A stretch of DNA of 64,000 bases, from contig MNCI01023945.1 of the NCBI GenBank assembly GCA_015680685.1, positions 737,982-801,981 of the forward strand. Direction: 5' to 3'. Of the stretch, positions 36,601 through 48,900 are shown in pieces. The DNA comes from Gnetum montanum (taxonomy: Eukaryota; Streptophyta; Gnetopsida; Gnetales; Gnetaceae). A model generated the notes under the pieces. The model did no database searches and was not told where the DNA came from. It saw only the letters and a program-made list of their open reading frames with translations. Position numbers and translations under genes: made by a program. How positions within the stretch are numbered: position 1 is the stretch's first letter; each line of letters opens with the position of its first letter.

Positions 36601-38640
36601 GATATCCCCCATAACTACACAATTGAGCATGGCGAGGATTAATAAATGAAAGATGAGGATCCTTGCATGTTGGGAATACTGAAACTTGGTCATACTTACC
36701 CCATTGGGGTTCACACACTTCATTATAGTAAGCATAGTAGGGCAATTTATAAGATGTGGTTTCCCTGGTAAGGAGTTAACCCACTATGATACTTGAGACC
36801 ATAAGATGGCATGCAAGGATTAAGATGTCGTCCTCCATGGCTACATTCATTGGGCCGTATGGTTGTTGGAGTGTTAATTGGTGGCCCTAATGAAGTAACA
36901 CGAGGCATTGGGTTTGAAGAGAAGGATGCTCCACAGTGTTGGACTTATGCTAAGTTAGAGAATGTAGTGGCCTTGGAACTGTGTTATCCCTTCCTACGGT
37001 CATATCTAAAGAAGGGATGCTTTCGATGTCGATGAGGTCTCTCACTATTGTTGGCAATAGTAGCACAAGTAACGTTCGTGGGTTGTTGCTGTCGTGCAAA
37101 CACTTCAGGAACAGTTGGTGGTAATGTAGAAGGAGAGAAGGGATGGGAATGTTGAAATTTAGGAGAAGTGTAAGGTGCACAAGGCGGTGATTGTGTTGAG
37201 GACATGGGCTTGTAGTATTGAGGAGAATGGTAATGTGGCAAGATAGAGTATGTTGACCCAGTTGGGGAAATAGGATGTTGAACTAGATAAGCATTTGGAT
37301 TCAAATGATACGAAGGGTGTCTCCAGTTTAGGGACGGTTTCCCCCATGACTGGGGTTGTTGCCACTGTGATCGAACAGAGTATCTCTATATGAACTCTGG
37401 GTGTAACGTGCTTCCCCAATGCTCATATAAATGTAACAAGATTGGGCATTGGCCTTTGGGGTGATCGTACAAGCAAATGTTGCATTCATACATATGATCG
37501 GTAGTTGAGCTCTCATTTTCCTCATTCCTTCTTTCCAATTGTCTAATGATATTTTGTACTGCTTCTCAGGTTGTCAAAACTCTATCTTCAATAATATCAA
37601 TATATTCTCCACTTTTTATGCATCCATTCCAACATCTTATTGGTCTTTGCCTTGACTTCTTCGAATGATTGTTGTACTGGCAAAGATGGTTCTTCCTCCT
37701 TGAGATAGGTTGATTTCTCCTTTTTATGATTACGGACCTTTGTTAAATTGAGATTTTGGTCCCGTTGATGTTTTTCGACACTCTCCCATCTAGCCATTTC
37801 TCCTTCTTCTTTTGCAACCCGCTTAATAAGCTCTTGGAATTGATGGGTTCGTAGTTTGTATAGTTGACCTTAGGCATACATCCCTAGGGTCTCTCTTGTT
37901 TCATCACAAAGTCCATCAATGATATGGTACATTAGCCTTTCCTCGGAGAACTCATGGCCTGGACAGTTGTTTAACAGTGTATAATATCTTTCTAAGGCCA
38001 TGTCCAAGGGTTCATGTTGTGCTTGTTTCCACTCTTGGATTTGTTTCCTCAAGGCCGACACTCTTGTGTAGGTTTGATATTTTCGTTAAAGAGTTCCATC
38101 ATTGTTGGCCAACGTCATATTGAATTTGGTTTTAACGATCTATACCATACTTTTTCTTGGCCAACGAGTGTCATAGGAAAGAGCTTGAGTTTTTGCCAAC
38201 CGTTATCAATGTTGTTCCATGCACAGGCATCATAGAAGGCTTGTAAATGTTGTTGCGAACCTAAGTCATAGCCTCCTGAGAAATTGGGAAAGTTGTTTAA
38301 ATCGAGCCTGGGTAGGTGGCTCTCTTTATGATGCCTACGAGAGATTCGAACAGCCTCTTGTATTTGCGTTAGGCTTGTAGTGGCTAGTAGGGGTTCATCA
38401 TCATTGAGTAAGTTATACTTTCATGTGTTGGGACGATGCTACTTTCATTTATGTTTATAAGGAAACCCCCACCTCAGATTGCATACTCCAATCTTCATTG
38501 TCATATAATTCGTTGGTTCTCCAATGAATTTCCTCACTAGATATGGCATTATCATAGTCTTGTAGGAGAGGCATGGTTGTGCAATTGTGTGTGAATTTGT
38601 ATGTGACTTTTTGTAATTATTTCTTCCTAAAAGATATATC
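36601..38640 (-). pseudogene. Element F gag
   Basis: The Retrotrans_gag core is at 37870-38061 (QIQEWKQAQHEPLDMALERY, then CPGHEF and HIIDGLCDETRETLGMYA), followed by the Lys/Glu-rich part at 37597-37797 and a Pro/Gln/Tyr-rich tail (36984-37304). Frames are interrupted by stops. It is homologous to the gags of A, C and E. It runs straight into the spacer, so protease onward was deleted. Confidence 0.75.
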
Positions 38641-38696
38641 ATTAATTCCTATACAGTGACCTTGTATGTAATAACTAGCCTAGATAACTAGCACCA

Positions 38697-38715
38697 TCCC
38701 TGGCAATGGTGCCAA
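38697..38715 (-). promoter_or_regulatory. Primer-binding site of element F
   Basis: The minus strand reads TTGGCACCATTGCCAGGGA right after the 5' LTR. It is the least decayed copy of the site in the window and close to the tRNA-Asp type known from Athila elements. Confidence 0.6.
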
Positions 38716-39333
38716 TGATGAGTGGCGAGGTACCCCTATACTCAACCATATGAATACGAGTGTTTCACGCACGATCCGATCGAACTCTGAAGACGGACTA
38801 GTTGTGATATCTAGACAGTTACTCTTAGATCGCAGTTCGTTGTCTTCCCACCTGGACTAGTATTAGCTTTGTCATGTACAGTTTAGTCCAGAGTGAGGTG
38901 TATGATGTGTTCCTACACTAATGCTACTCCTAGGTATGATGGTAAATAATATCGACTAACTAGGAGAGGGAGAGAGTGAGAGAGAATCTAACTAGCCTAA
39001 GTACGATGAGCATCCGTTCCTTAATCATCCGTACACATCTTGGACCTCATGCACAACTACTACTAGGATTACCAAGCACAGATCCTAGGTACGCTATTGG
39101 GTTACCAAGTAGTCATACTTAAATGCTTGTGATTAAGTCGTACTCATTCCGCGNCACACTGCGGGCATGCACTAGGAGAGAAGGGTTGAGAGGAAAAAAA
39201 CTAATGTACTAAAAACTTATTGAAAACTTAAGTTTAAAAACTTTTAAAAACTACTTACCAAATCCGTCTACCTCTTATTTATAGATGAGGAGACAGGTTG
39301 CGATGTCACGGCCAACAAAATGATAACTCATCA
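38716..39333 (-). repeat. Element F 5' LTR, with unsized gap
   Basis: Only 618 bp against 845 bp in the 3' LTR. A single N at 39154 replaces about 190 bp present in the other LTR. The repeat module before the TATA box is shortened by about 45 bp. The remainder aligns closely, with mostly transition differences. Confidence 0.85.
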
Positions 39334-39368
39334 CTAGGCATTATAATATTCTTTATCCCACAAAATAA
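39334..39368 (+). pseudogene. Otubain exon 8 pseudogene, right piece with stop codon
   Basis: After the duplicated CTAGG the plus strand reads GHYNILYPTK and TAA at 39366-39368. The intact gene ends [10 protein letters not shown] and TAA. The histidine is kept but the following catalytic-site Asp is Asn. This is the end of the broken inverted otubain copy. Confidence 0.9.
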
Positions 39369-40565
39369 CATTTATAGACATTAGAATTTTCATAAAATTT
39401 CTAATATGTTGTCTTGATTACTACCATATTAAATGTTTAATATTTTTTTAATCTATAGTTTTTAAATCTAAAGATTATTGTTTTTAATGCAATTATACAT
39501 ATGCACTTCATGTTTGAAAAAGAACCATCCACATAACCCTATAGCATTTCGAGTGTTACAAATGGAACATTTAAAGTGTTTGACCATTTACTAATTTTGT
39601 AAACTTTTAATTACTCAAAATTAAAGGACTTAAGTACACAATTCCAGTTAGACTTTTTTATGTTTCTTACTTTTAAAGCCTTTTATGTTGTCAAATTTTG
39701 AATGTAGATATGTGACTACTTAATAGCTTATGCATTGTGTGTTTTGAAAATGATTTTATTGCTGCATTAATTTTGAATGGCTTTTTACCAAAAACATAAA
39801 AATTGTGTAATTTAAAATTGTTGTTTCGTGATTTGGTATATACAATAGAGAAATCTGTTTGATAGTATGTTAAGACATGACTAAAAAGACTTAGATAAGT
39901 CCACACATGGCATTTGGATAAAAATCACCTATCTTTTTCAAAGTAGGTTGACTTAATTTGTTTGAGATTAAAGCTTGAAATAAATATTTGTAATGTATCT
40001 TGATTAAAGCTTGAAATTTTATGGTTTTTTATTCTTTGAATATAGACTTTTATAATTTTCAATAAGTCTTGATCGCTAGCTTCCAACTTTGGCTTTTTTG
40101 TCTAAGGTAAATGTTAAAAATTTATTTTATAGAAATTTACCACTTTCAATCCCTATTTGCACTCATCCTAATATCTAGGACAGGGTTCACCTTTTCTAAA
40201 TTGAAAATTCAGCTTCATTGTAAAAACTGAATAGGATGGGCTACTATCGAACCTCATGAGAACAACACAAGCACATCTTTGTAGAGAAATTCTACATATA
40301 TGCTTAGGATATAGCTAACACAACACACCTAATTCTATATGTACCTTTAGATATAGCCAAAACAAAACTTTATATTAGTTAATTCCATTGTTCTTTTGCC
40401 TAATTTCATCATTGCTCAAGTGGACAAAGAATCACATGTCTTTCATTAACTTCTATTTTAACTTGGGCTGATTGAGTGAGCTTGTACCTTGAGGTTGTAT
40501 TAAGATCTAGTTTTCAAAATCATTTTACATGTTCAATGTATAATCCATGGTTTCATGATCATTTT
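39334..40565 (+). repeat. Inverted-duplication arm A (3' flank of the pseudogene)
   Basis: Aligns along its length to the reverse complement of about 41480-42745. Examples are TTTTCATAAAATTTCTAAT, ATGGTTTTTTATTCTTTGAA, TTTATTTTATAGAAATTTA, GGTGGACAAAGARTCAC and CTTGAGGTTGTATT, all in the same order. Divergence is substantial, with indels. The end beyond 40530 carries a deletion of about 90 bp before GGTTTCATGATCA. Confidence 0.85.
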
Positions 40566-40668
40566 TAATGTATAGTCAAATTGGAACTTTATAACTTAGC
40601 ATTGCCTACTAGAATTGAACCCATAACTTAGAGCTTCCAAATCAAGAGTGTTACTACTAGGCTAATAT
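40566..40668 (-). mobile_element. tRNA-derived SINE-like repeat, copy 2
   Basis: The minus strand carries TTAGCCTAGTAGTAAC (A-box-like), GGGTTCAATTCTA (B-box-like), and TTATAAAGTTCCAATTTGAC in the tail, as in the other copies. It sits at the inner edge of arm A. Confidence 0.6.
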
Positions 40669-41479
40669 TGCATTGTTACCACAATGATATGTTGTTCATG
40701 CTTCTTTTTTTATAACTTAATATTTAGCAAAGAGCTTTATTGAATTCTTATTACATAAAATACAATTAGCTTGTCCCCATTTTAAATGTCTTAAATGAAT
40801 CCTATTTTGTATAACCTTATTAATTTCATAATTTTATTAGAGCATTGATCCTAGGTAGTGAGAGACATTGTGCTATGAAATCTTGCTTCTATTCCATCAC
40901 TATTTGTACTGTTACAAAAATTACATTTCATGTATTCTATCATACTTTACTAACTTTTAAGGCTCTTGATTTAACAAGACATTGCCACTTTTCTATTTCC
41001 AAAGCACTATTTACTCAAGATCTATTTACCAAACCCATATGTAAACAATATACACCAAGTTGTTGCATCCTATAATTCTTTACTTAATTCATCTATAATT
41101 TGGTCAATAGTGGTTTTCCTTCTTAAATAATCAAATCATAAGAATTGAGTCTGAAAAATGGGTGTATAATGGATAAGATGTAATTATCATTATATTACCA
41201 ACTCTATAGAGAGTTGGGTTTGAGGTAAAATTTAACATTACATGATTAAACACCTCCAAAATTATGGACAAGATATCATTTAACATTAAAGCACTTCTAA
41301 TGGTTTACAAAATATAATACAATATTATGATTGGTAGTTGGTTTGACAAAAACAATTTAGTATACATGAAAAATATAATTTAGCATTCTAGTAATGATTG
41401 ACTATTGACCTCAAACAAAAATTATACATCGAAACTTTTTGGTTCCAAAAATCCCATAATTAGCATTATTGCTAATTTC
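40669..41479. other. Spacer between the two inverted arms, no gene seen
   Basis: AT-rich unique-looking sequence. Short ORFs only, none with a recognisable domain. Confidence 0.5.
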
Positions 41480-42716
41480 CTTGATCATGAAACCATAAAT
41501 AATGAAGACCACAAACACCTAGGGTATTATCGGATAGTTTTAATCATTATTTTTAACAAAATGATTATGCATCTTAGTGTAAACAATCTGCTTAAACATG
41601 TAAATCAATTTTGACTAGCTCTAAATACAACCTCAAGCTACAAGTTCCTTTCTGAATCAACCAAGGTAATGATCAACAAGTGACTCTTTGTCCACCTAAA
41701 AAATGATAAAATTATGCAATGGATTCAAGGGATATCTTGCAGGAATTGTTGATTCCGTCTTATAAAATTAAGTGCGACGTCAACTTTATCCTAAAGGTAC
41801 ATACTAAGATGTTCCCATGTAATTACCTTGAGATTTGATACCAACCAATCCCATCAAAATTTTACAAAGTTCAATTTTCAATCTAGAAAACGCAAACACC
41901 CTCATGGAAATTAGGATGAATACAAAGTGTGTTAAAGTGTTAAATTTCTATAAAATAAACTTTTGGCATTTAGCTTAGATAAAAAAAACCAAAGCTAAAA
42001 GCTGTAAGGCTATTATTTAAAATGGTAAAAATCTAAATTCAAAGAATAAAAAACCATGAAATTTCATGCTTTAATCGAAACACATTACAAATATTAATAT
42101 CAACAAAACAAGTAATTAAACACTTGAAGAGAGGTAAGTTTCATCCAAATGCCATGTGTGCACTTCTTTAAATCTTTCCTTGATTTCATTTTTAGGCAAG
42201 TCTTAACATAATAAAAAAACTTATATTTCGATCGTCTATGCCAAACAACGAAGCAACAATTTTAAATTACCCTATTTGAGAAGCCAACAATTACAAGCAA
42301 TTACACAATTTGTATGCCTCAGCTACATGAAACCATTCAAAATTACCGCATTAATAAAATCATTTTCAAAAATGAATGAAAAAAGGTTGTCACATAGTCA
42401 CGCATCCATATCAAAAATTTAAAAGACTTCAACTATGAAACATAAACAAGTCTAACCGGAATCCTGTACCGGAGTCGTCCAATTGGAAAGTTTACAAAAT
42501 TGGTGAATGATCAAACACTTGAAATGTTCCATCCGTACGGACACTGAGGTTACGTGGATTGTGCTTTCTCAAGCATCAAGTACATATATACAATTGCAGG
42601 AAAAACAATAATCTTTTCATTGAACTACTATACATTAAAAAAAAATTAAACGACGTCCAATATGGCAGTAATCAAGAGATTAGAAATTTTATGAAAATCC
42701 TAAGCCCTATTGAGTT
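41480..42716 (-). repeat. Inverted-duplication arm B: 3' flank and UTR of the otubain gene
   Basis: Partner of arm A at 39334-40565. It includes the otubain 3' untranslated region immediately after the stop codon. The poly(A) site cannot be fixed from sequence alone. Confidence 0.8.
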
Positions 42717-42977
42717 TTATTTTGTGGGATAAAGAATATCGTAATGGCCAGGACGGTACAGTAGCACAACAAACGGTACAACTGATTCTGATCCTGACTC
42801 TGCAGCCAAGGAACTTGTAGGCACAAAATCATGATGTTGCACCTGCTTCTTAATTGGATCCATTGGATTTCTGTCTAGGTAAACAATACGAATTGGAACC
42901 CCCATAGCATCAGACAATGCAATGACATGAACATTTTCACATTCCTCTCCCATAGGTTCAACAGATGTTTTACAGTA
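42717..42977 (-). CDS. OTUB1: Otubain gene, coding exon 8 (catalytic His)
   Basis: 86 codons and TAA. Begins [12 protein letters not shown] after acceptor ACCAG and ends [10 protein letters not shown]. Carries the ubiquitin-contacting C-terminal sheet and the catalytic His288/Asp290. A diverged inverted copy of its last part lies at 30775-30842 and 39334-39368. Confidence 0.93.
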   Translation of the reverse strand, partial: YCKTSVEPMGEECENVHVIALSDAMGVPIRIVYLDRNPMDPIKKQVQHHDFVPTSSLAAESGSESVVPFVVLLYRPGHYDILYPTK

Positions 42978-45900
42978 CTGGTATCATTCAACAAAACATA
43001 AAGCTTGTAAAAATTTAATCATTTGTCAGAGACAAGCGGTAATAATAAGTCACTTTGATTACCTTATCCACTGTAAGATCCACAATGAAATTTTCAAAAA
43101 AATCGGCTCTCTTTCGAATCTCAGAACATGTCACAAACCTTAGAAACATTACAACTACGGCACAAAAAAGATCGTTACAAAGATGATTGGATATCAGACA
43201 AATCATAATACCACCACAAAAAACTAAACAGTTACCATAATTTGAAATTGTCTGGTCCCGACATCTTTCTACCAGTGTCTCCAGACTGCATATAATTATT
43301 ATATTATCTGTATCACTGCTAATTAATTATAAAACAGAAAACTTGACTATGAACCATCAAAATAAAAGCTTATAATTTAAAATAAGCTCCTTGCTCAATT
43401 GCTATTTCTACTCTCAACAAAATAAATTAAAATCATATGATAACATTTACCTGATGCCCTCTTTTTCACCAAGAACACTCTCCAATTGCTCAACAAATAT
43501 CTAAACATAAATAAGAAGTAAAAATCAAGAACATTGTTTACATTGTTATCTGATAAAGGAATATATGGAATAAACTTACCGCAAAAAAATCTTCAAAAGT
43601 AAACTCTGGATACCCTTGTTCTAAAAGAGCTTGTTTGACTCTCTCAATGTTTTGTAGTACATGATTAACTTCTTCTCCATCTTTAGTCTCCAGAATATGC
43701 TCCTAAATCAACAACCACGATATTCATGCTATGAATTGAAATATATGCAGACCTTGTTCAAAATTTCTAGTAGAGAATCCTTGAAAACATAAATTCTACA
43801 TATCTTTTCAAACATTTTCTAGCACAGTACAAATCTCACCAAGTAGGAAAACATGAAAGCACGATAGAAACAGTTTCCATCACCTTGTGTCCGCCGAATT
43901 GCGCTATAACTTTGGCTTAGTACCTACAATGTTCTAAAATCAGTAAACTAAATCTTGATAATATGCTGCAGTACAAAATGCATAAAAACATAAAGTAAAT
44001 GCCTTTATCTTTTCCTTCAGAATAACATTGCCTTCTTCATACTCAGCTGCGAGTTTTGATAAAGGTTCCTGTATGTCATGCAACGGGAATACAACAATTA
44101 ATATGAAGCCCACCATAGCTTTTGTACATACTCTGAATGGAAAATCTTTCAAGGAAACAACAGGAACTTATACACAACTGTTTAAGAAACGAAGGTAATA
44201 ATCCTCTAAAAACAAGATCTAATTCTATTAAATACAAGAACCTCCATCAATCCATATGCACGATAGAAAGAATAAAAAATTATAAGGTTTAGAATAAGCG
44301 AGATACTTTTGGTTGCTAGGATATTTCATAATGATATTATAAAAATTAAATAAGGATTTAATAACTAAATCAATAAAGCTTAACTTTAATGCTTGATGCC
44401 TCACAAAATTTTTAAAAGACTTGCAGGTCAACAAATAAATCATAATATAATGCACCTTGTATTGTCTTACACTCTTACATTCATCACAGAAATTCAAAGC
44501 CATGCACCAAAATGAACAAATAAAGTTCATTAACACAGGCATTAGTAAAATCCCGATACACCAGTGTCAATGACCAAGGAGACCAACCATTGTTTGGTAT
44601 TGAGGTTGGCATGCTGTTTCAAAGACCAGAGTTCCAATCCAGATTACATCCTCAATGATTTGAAAGAGGTTCTTGGAGGACACCTCAATTTCCCCACAAC
44701 AATGACCAAGCAGAATAAAGAAGTTAAATAGAATTGCTGCAAGTAACAACTGCAATGAAATGTATAGATATGCTTGTTGGAAAAAATACAAACAATGCAC
44801 CAATAATGGAGACCTGTAGTCCCTGTTGTACCTAGAAACACATTGGCATAATTAGTTTGTTTATTGAAGTTACAGAATTTTACAGGACAGCAATCACCTG
44901 CTATCTTACATGGTGCTGAATGTTGAGCATTACAAAAGAGACATGAACAACAAATCAATATGGCAGAAATGTGAATGTTTAGATGGATGTTAAATGTTAC
45001 CAGAAAAGATAAGTCGCACAACACAGATATTAATAGAAGCCTTGGAGTGGCTTGCATTTCAAATTAGATAAAGAAATGGCATCTTAGAAATGACATCAGA
45101 TAACAAGTCTATAAAACAAGGTTGCAACAGTATTGTTCCAGCAAAGCCACCAAAAGTAAGACCAAAAAAGACATGGAAAAAAGTAACTAACGATGATATG
45201 AAGGAATTGCAAATAAACAAAAATCCAACTTTTCATAAAGGCAAGTAGTGAAAAAAAAATTAAATCAAAGGCATTAAAAACACAATAAATAGGAAGATCA
45301 TTAGGCAAATCAATCTCATAAGCATTTGGATTGATCTTGACCCTAATTCTGAACGAACCAATTCTCTTTGACTTGAGCTTATAGAAATACACATTCCTAT
45401 GCCTTTCTTTGCTTAATTAGATCCAAACATAATCACCAATCTGAAATTCAACCTTCCTCTTGCCTTCATTGGCCTTAGAAATGACTTCCTTGGTTTTCTT
45501 CTCCAAGTGAAATTTGACTTGTATCGTCATCACCCTAGCCTTGTGCCAACAAAATGGGCTCAGGCTACAAGCTCTTACCCATTTTCCACAGCAACCAGGC
45601 CCTATGACTGCTTTGCATCACTTCTAGGGAATGCCCTAGCATCTGCAAAATCTGAAAAAGGATGCAAATGCTTCATTTGCTCAACAAAATTAGAATTCAA
45701 AAAGGCACAATCATCAAATTTCCTCATTTTATCTACCATATTTAATGAAAATCCATAATTTGCAACAAAAGAACTTTTCCGATGCTGGTATGAAAGCATT
45801 GTTATAAGAGGATTCAGCATGAGCCAACATATTCTCCCATCTTTGTGGTTGATCTTCACATAAACATTTCAATATCTTCAACAATGATCTATTTACCACT

Positions 45901-48900
45901 TCAATTTGCCCATCAGTTTGAGGATGACAGGCTGTAGAAAATGACATGTTTGTTCCCAATAATTGCCAAAGTGATCTCCAAAAATGACTAGAAAATTTGA
46001 CATTCCTATCATTCACAACAGTCCATGGAATGCAATGCAATTTCACAACATGCTGAAAGAATCAGTAACATGAGAAGCACCACTACTCCTACATGGAATA
46101 AAATGAGCCATCTTTGTAAAACTATCTACCACAATACAAACAAAATCATGACTAGATTTTGTCTTTGGAATGCCCCTAACAAAGTCCAAAGAAACACTTT
46201 TCCTAAGAGCATTTGGGATTGGTAAAGGCAAATAACAACCATCAACACCCTTCCCTCCTTTGAACTTTTAGCAAATATAACATTCTTTCACAAATTTAAC
46301 AATATCCCTATGCATACCCAACCGAAATAATTTTTGCTCACCAATTCCAAAGTCTTGGTTTTGCCCATATGTGCAACCATGTCACCATTATGCTTTTCTT
46401 CCAAAAGCTTGGATCTGAAGTCACATTTAGGAACACAAATTTTGCCATCTTTGAAAAAATACCATTCTCGATATGATATGGCTTCCATTTATCAGCACTT
46501 CCAAACAATGGAGAATTCAATTCTTTCCAAATATCACCAAAATCAACACAAAAATGAGCAATATGAATTCTAGACAAAGCATCAACAACAACATTTGACT
46601 TGCCGATTCTATGTTTCAAAACAAAACTAAACCCTTGTAACTGTTCAACCCATTTCATATGTTTATCACTTAATTTTTTCTAAGAACTCAAGAATTTAAG
46701 TGTTGTATGATCAATCAATAAAAAAATTCAAAGCCTAGCAAGTAATATCTCGAATGCTTAATGGCTTGAAGTATAGCATACAATTCCTTCTTGTATACAC
46801 TATATTTTTGCCTAGCTTCATTCAATTTTTCAGAAAAGATTGCAATGGGCATACCCTCTTGAGATAGCACACCTCCAATAGCAAGTCCACTTGTGTCCTC
46901 CTCCACTTCAAAAAGTTTGGGAATGCAAAAATTGGAGCACTACAAATCTTCTCTTTCAAAGCTTGAAAAGAATTCTCTTTTGCTGCATTCCACATAAAAG
47001 CTACATTCTTCTTCAAACAAGATAGCATAGGCTATGCAATAGAGCTAGAATTTCTAATAAATCTCCTATAAAAACAAGCCAAACCAAGAAAAGATCTAAC
47101 CTCTCCCAAATCTCTAAGTGATGGCCATTACTTGATTGCCTTGATCTTACTTGGCTCCATCTTAACTTGATTCTTGGAGACAATATGACCTAAGTAGACA
47201 ATTTTCTTCTTCATAAAATGACACTTCTTTCCATTGATCACCAATTGAGTTTCATGCAACTTTGCGCAATCCATTCTCAGGTGTGGCACATGTTCTTCCT
47301 TATCAAAACTGTAGACAAGAATATCATCAAAGAAAACAATACAGCATTTGCAAATAAGGTCTCTCAAAACATCATGCATAAGCCTCATGAATGTGTTTGA
47401 AGCATTGGTTAGCCTAAAAGACATAACTAACCATTTATATAGACCATCAAGTGTTTTGAATGTCATTTTTCATTCAAAATGACAATTTCCTAAGTGGACA
47501 ACATGACCTAAATAGACAATTTTCTTCTTCATAAAATGACATTTCTTTGCTTTGATCACCAATTGAGCTTCATGCAACTTTAAGCAAACCATGCTCAAGT
47601 GTTGCACATGCTCTTCCTCATCAGGACTATAGACAAAAATATCATCAAAGAAAACAATAAAACATTTGCCAATAACATCTCTCAAAACATCATGTATAAG
47701 CTTCATGAATGTGGTTGGAGCATTGGCCAGCCCAAAAGGCATAACTAACCATGACTAACCATTCATATAGACCATCAGGTGTTTTGAATGTCATTTCCAT
47801 TCATCTCCCAATCTAGTTCTAACTTAATGATAACCACTTTTCAAATCAATCTTTGAAAATATTTCAACATTGGTCAAAACACCAAGAATTTCATGCATTC
47901 TTGGGATAGGAAATCTATACTTTATAGTAATCCTATTAACAGCCCTAGAGTCAATGCACACTCTCATTTCATCAATATCCTTTTTAGGAACAAGAACAGG
48001 TGGGACAGCACATGGAAAATAGATTTTTTAATAAAACCATTGAAGAGTAACTCACTTGTGCAACTCCTCCCTTTGATGTGGAGCCATTCTATATGTTCTC
48101 TCATTTAGGATGGTTGCTCTAGGCATGAAATCAATTTAATGTTGGATGGATCTCATTGGTGAAAGCCCCTCCAATTTGCCTTTGAATACATCAGCAAACT
48201 CTTGTGCCAAAGATTGCACAACTAGTTGAAGTTCATTTTGAGGCTCCTCTTCACTTGTATCAATAGTAGACACAATGACAAATCCATGTCCAATTTCTTC
48301 ATGTGCTTTGAGATATTCCTTCTCACTAAGCAATCTCAAAGAAGTATTAATGGGAACATTTTCTCTATATTGCTACAATGTCATAGGGATCAATTGGTGT
48401 ATCTCATCATTCATAAGGACTTACCAAAAATTCCCTCCTCCATCAAATGTAGTCTTGTTATTATAATTCCAAGGTCTACCAAGTGTGACATCTGGAAAGA
48501 ATGCCACATTGCACTTGATCTTTAAAAAAACTAATATTAAAAGATAAAATGCATCTTTCCTTTACCTCTTTACTTGAATGGCTACTTTAGGAATGACAAA
48601 CTTTATTCTTGCCCAAAGTAAATGGAATACAATGCACTAAGGAAGCAAACACACTCCCAAGGACAAACAATCAATCAATTAAACCCTCACATTCTTTCAC
48701 AATACAAGCTTGACCAACAAAGGATGATCAATCACTCACAATGCTCAAGAAAATCTCTCTCTTTCTCAAGCAAGCTCTTGACCACAAATGACATTAGGCT
48801 AGCATTCGGTGGACATTAGGCATCTTCTCTTCACCTTGGTCTTCTATACCTTTTTGAAGTGTGCCTTGATCTTCCTTGATTGTTGGACTTCCTCAAAAAA

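Larger units (their letters stand above)
30843..39333 (-). mobile_element. Element F: complete, pol-less Athila-like retrotransposon
   Basis: Bounded by two LTRs with TGATGAGT and ACTCATCA ends and flanked by the 5-bp duplication CTAGG (30838-30842 and 39334-39338). Order on the minus strand: 5' LTR, primer site, gag, internal polypurine tract, spacer, ORF3, terminal polypurine tract, 3' LTR. Protease, RT and integrase are absent. The LTRs differ at roughly 6% of sites over the first 300 bp, mostly transitions. It splits the otubain-like pseudogene. Confidence 0.85.
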
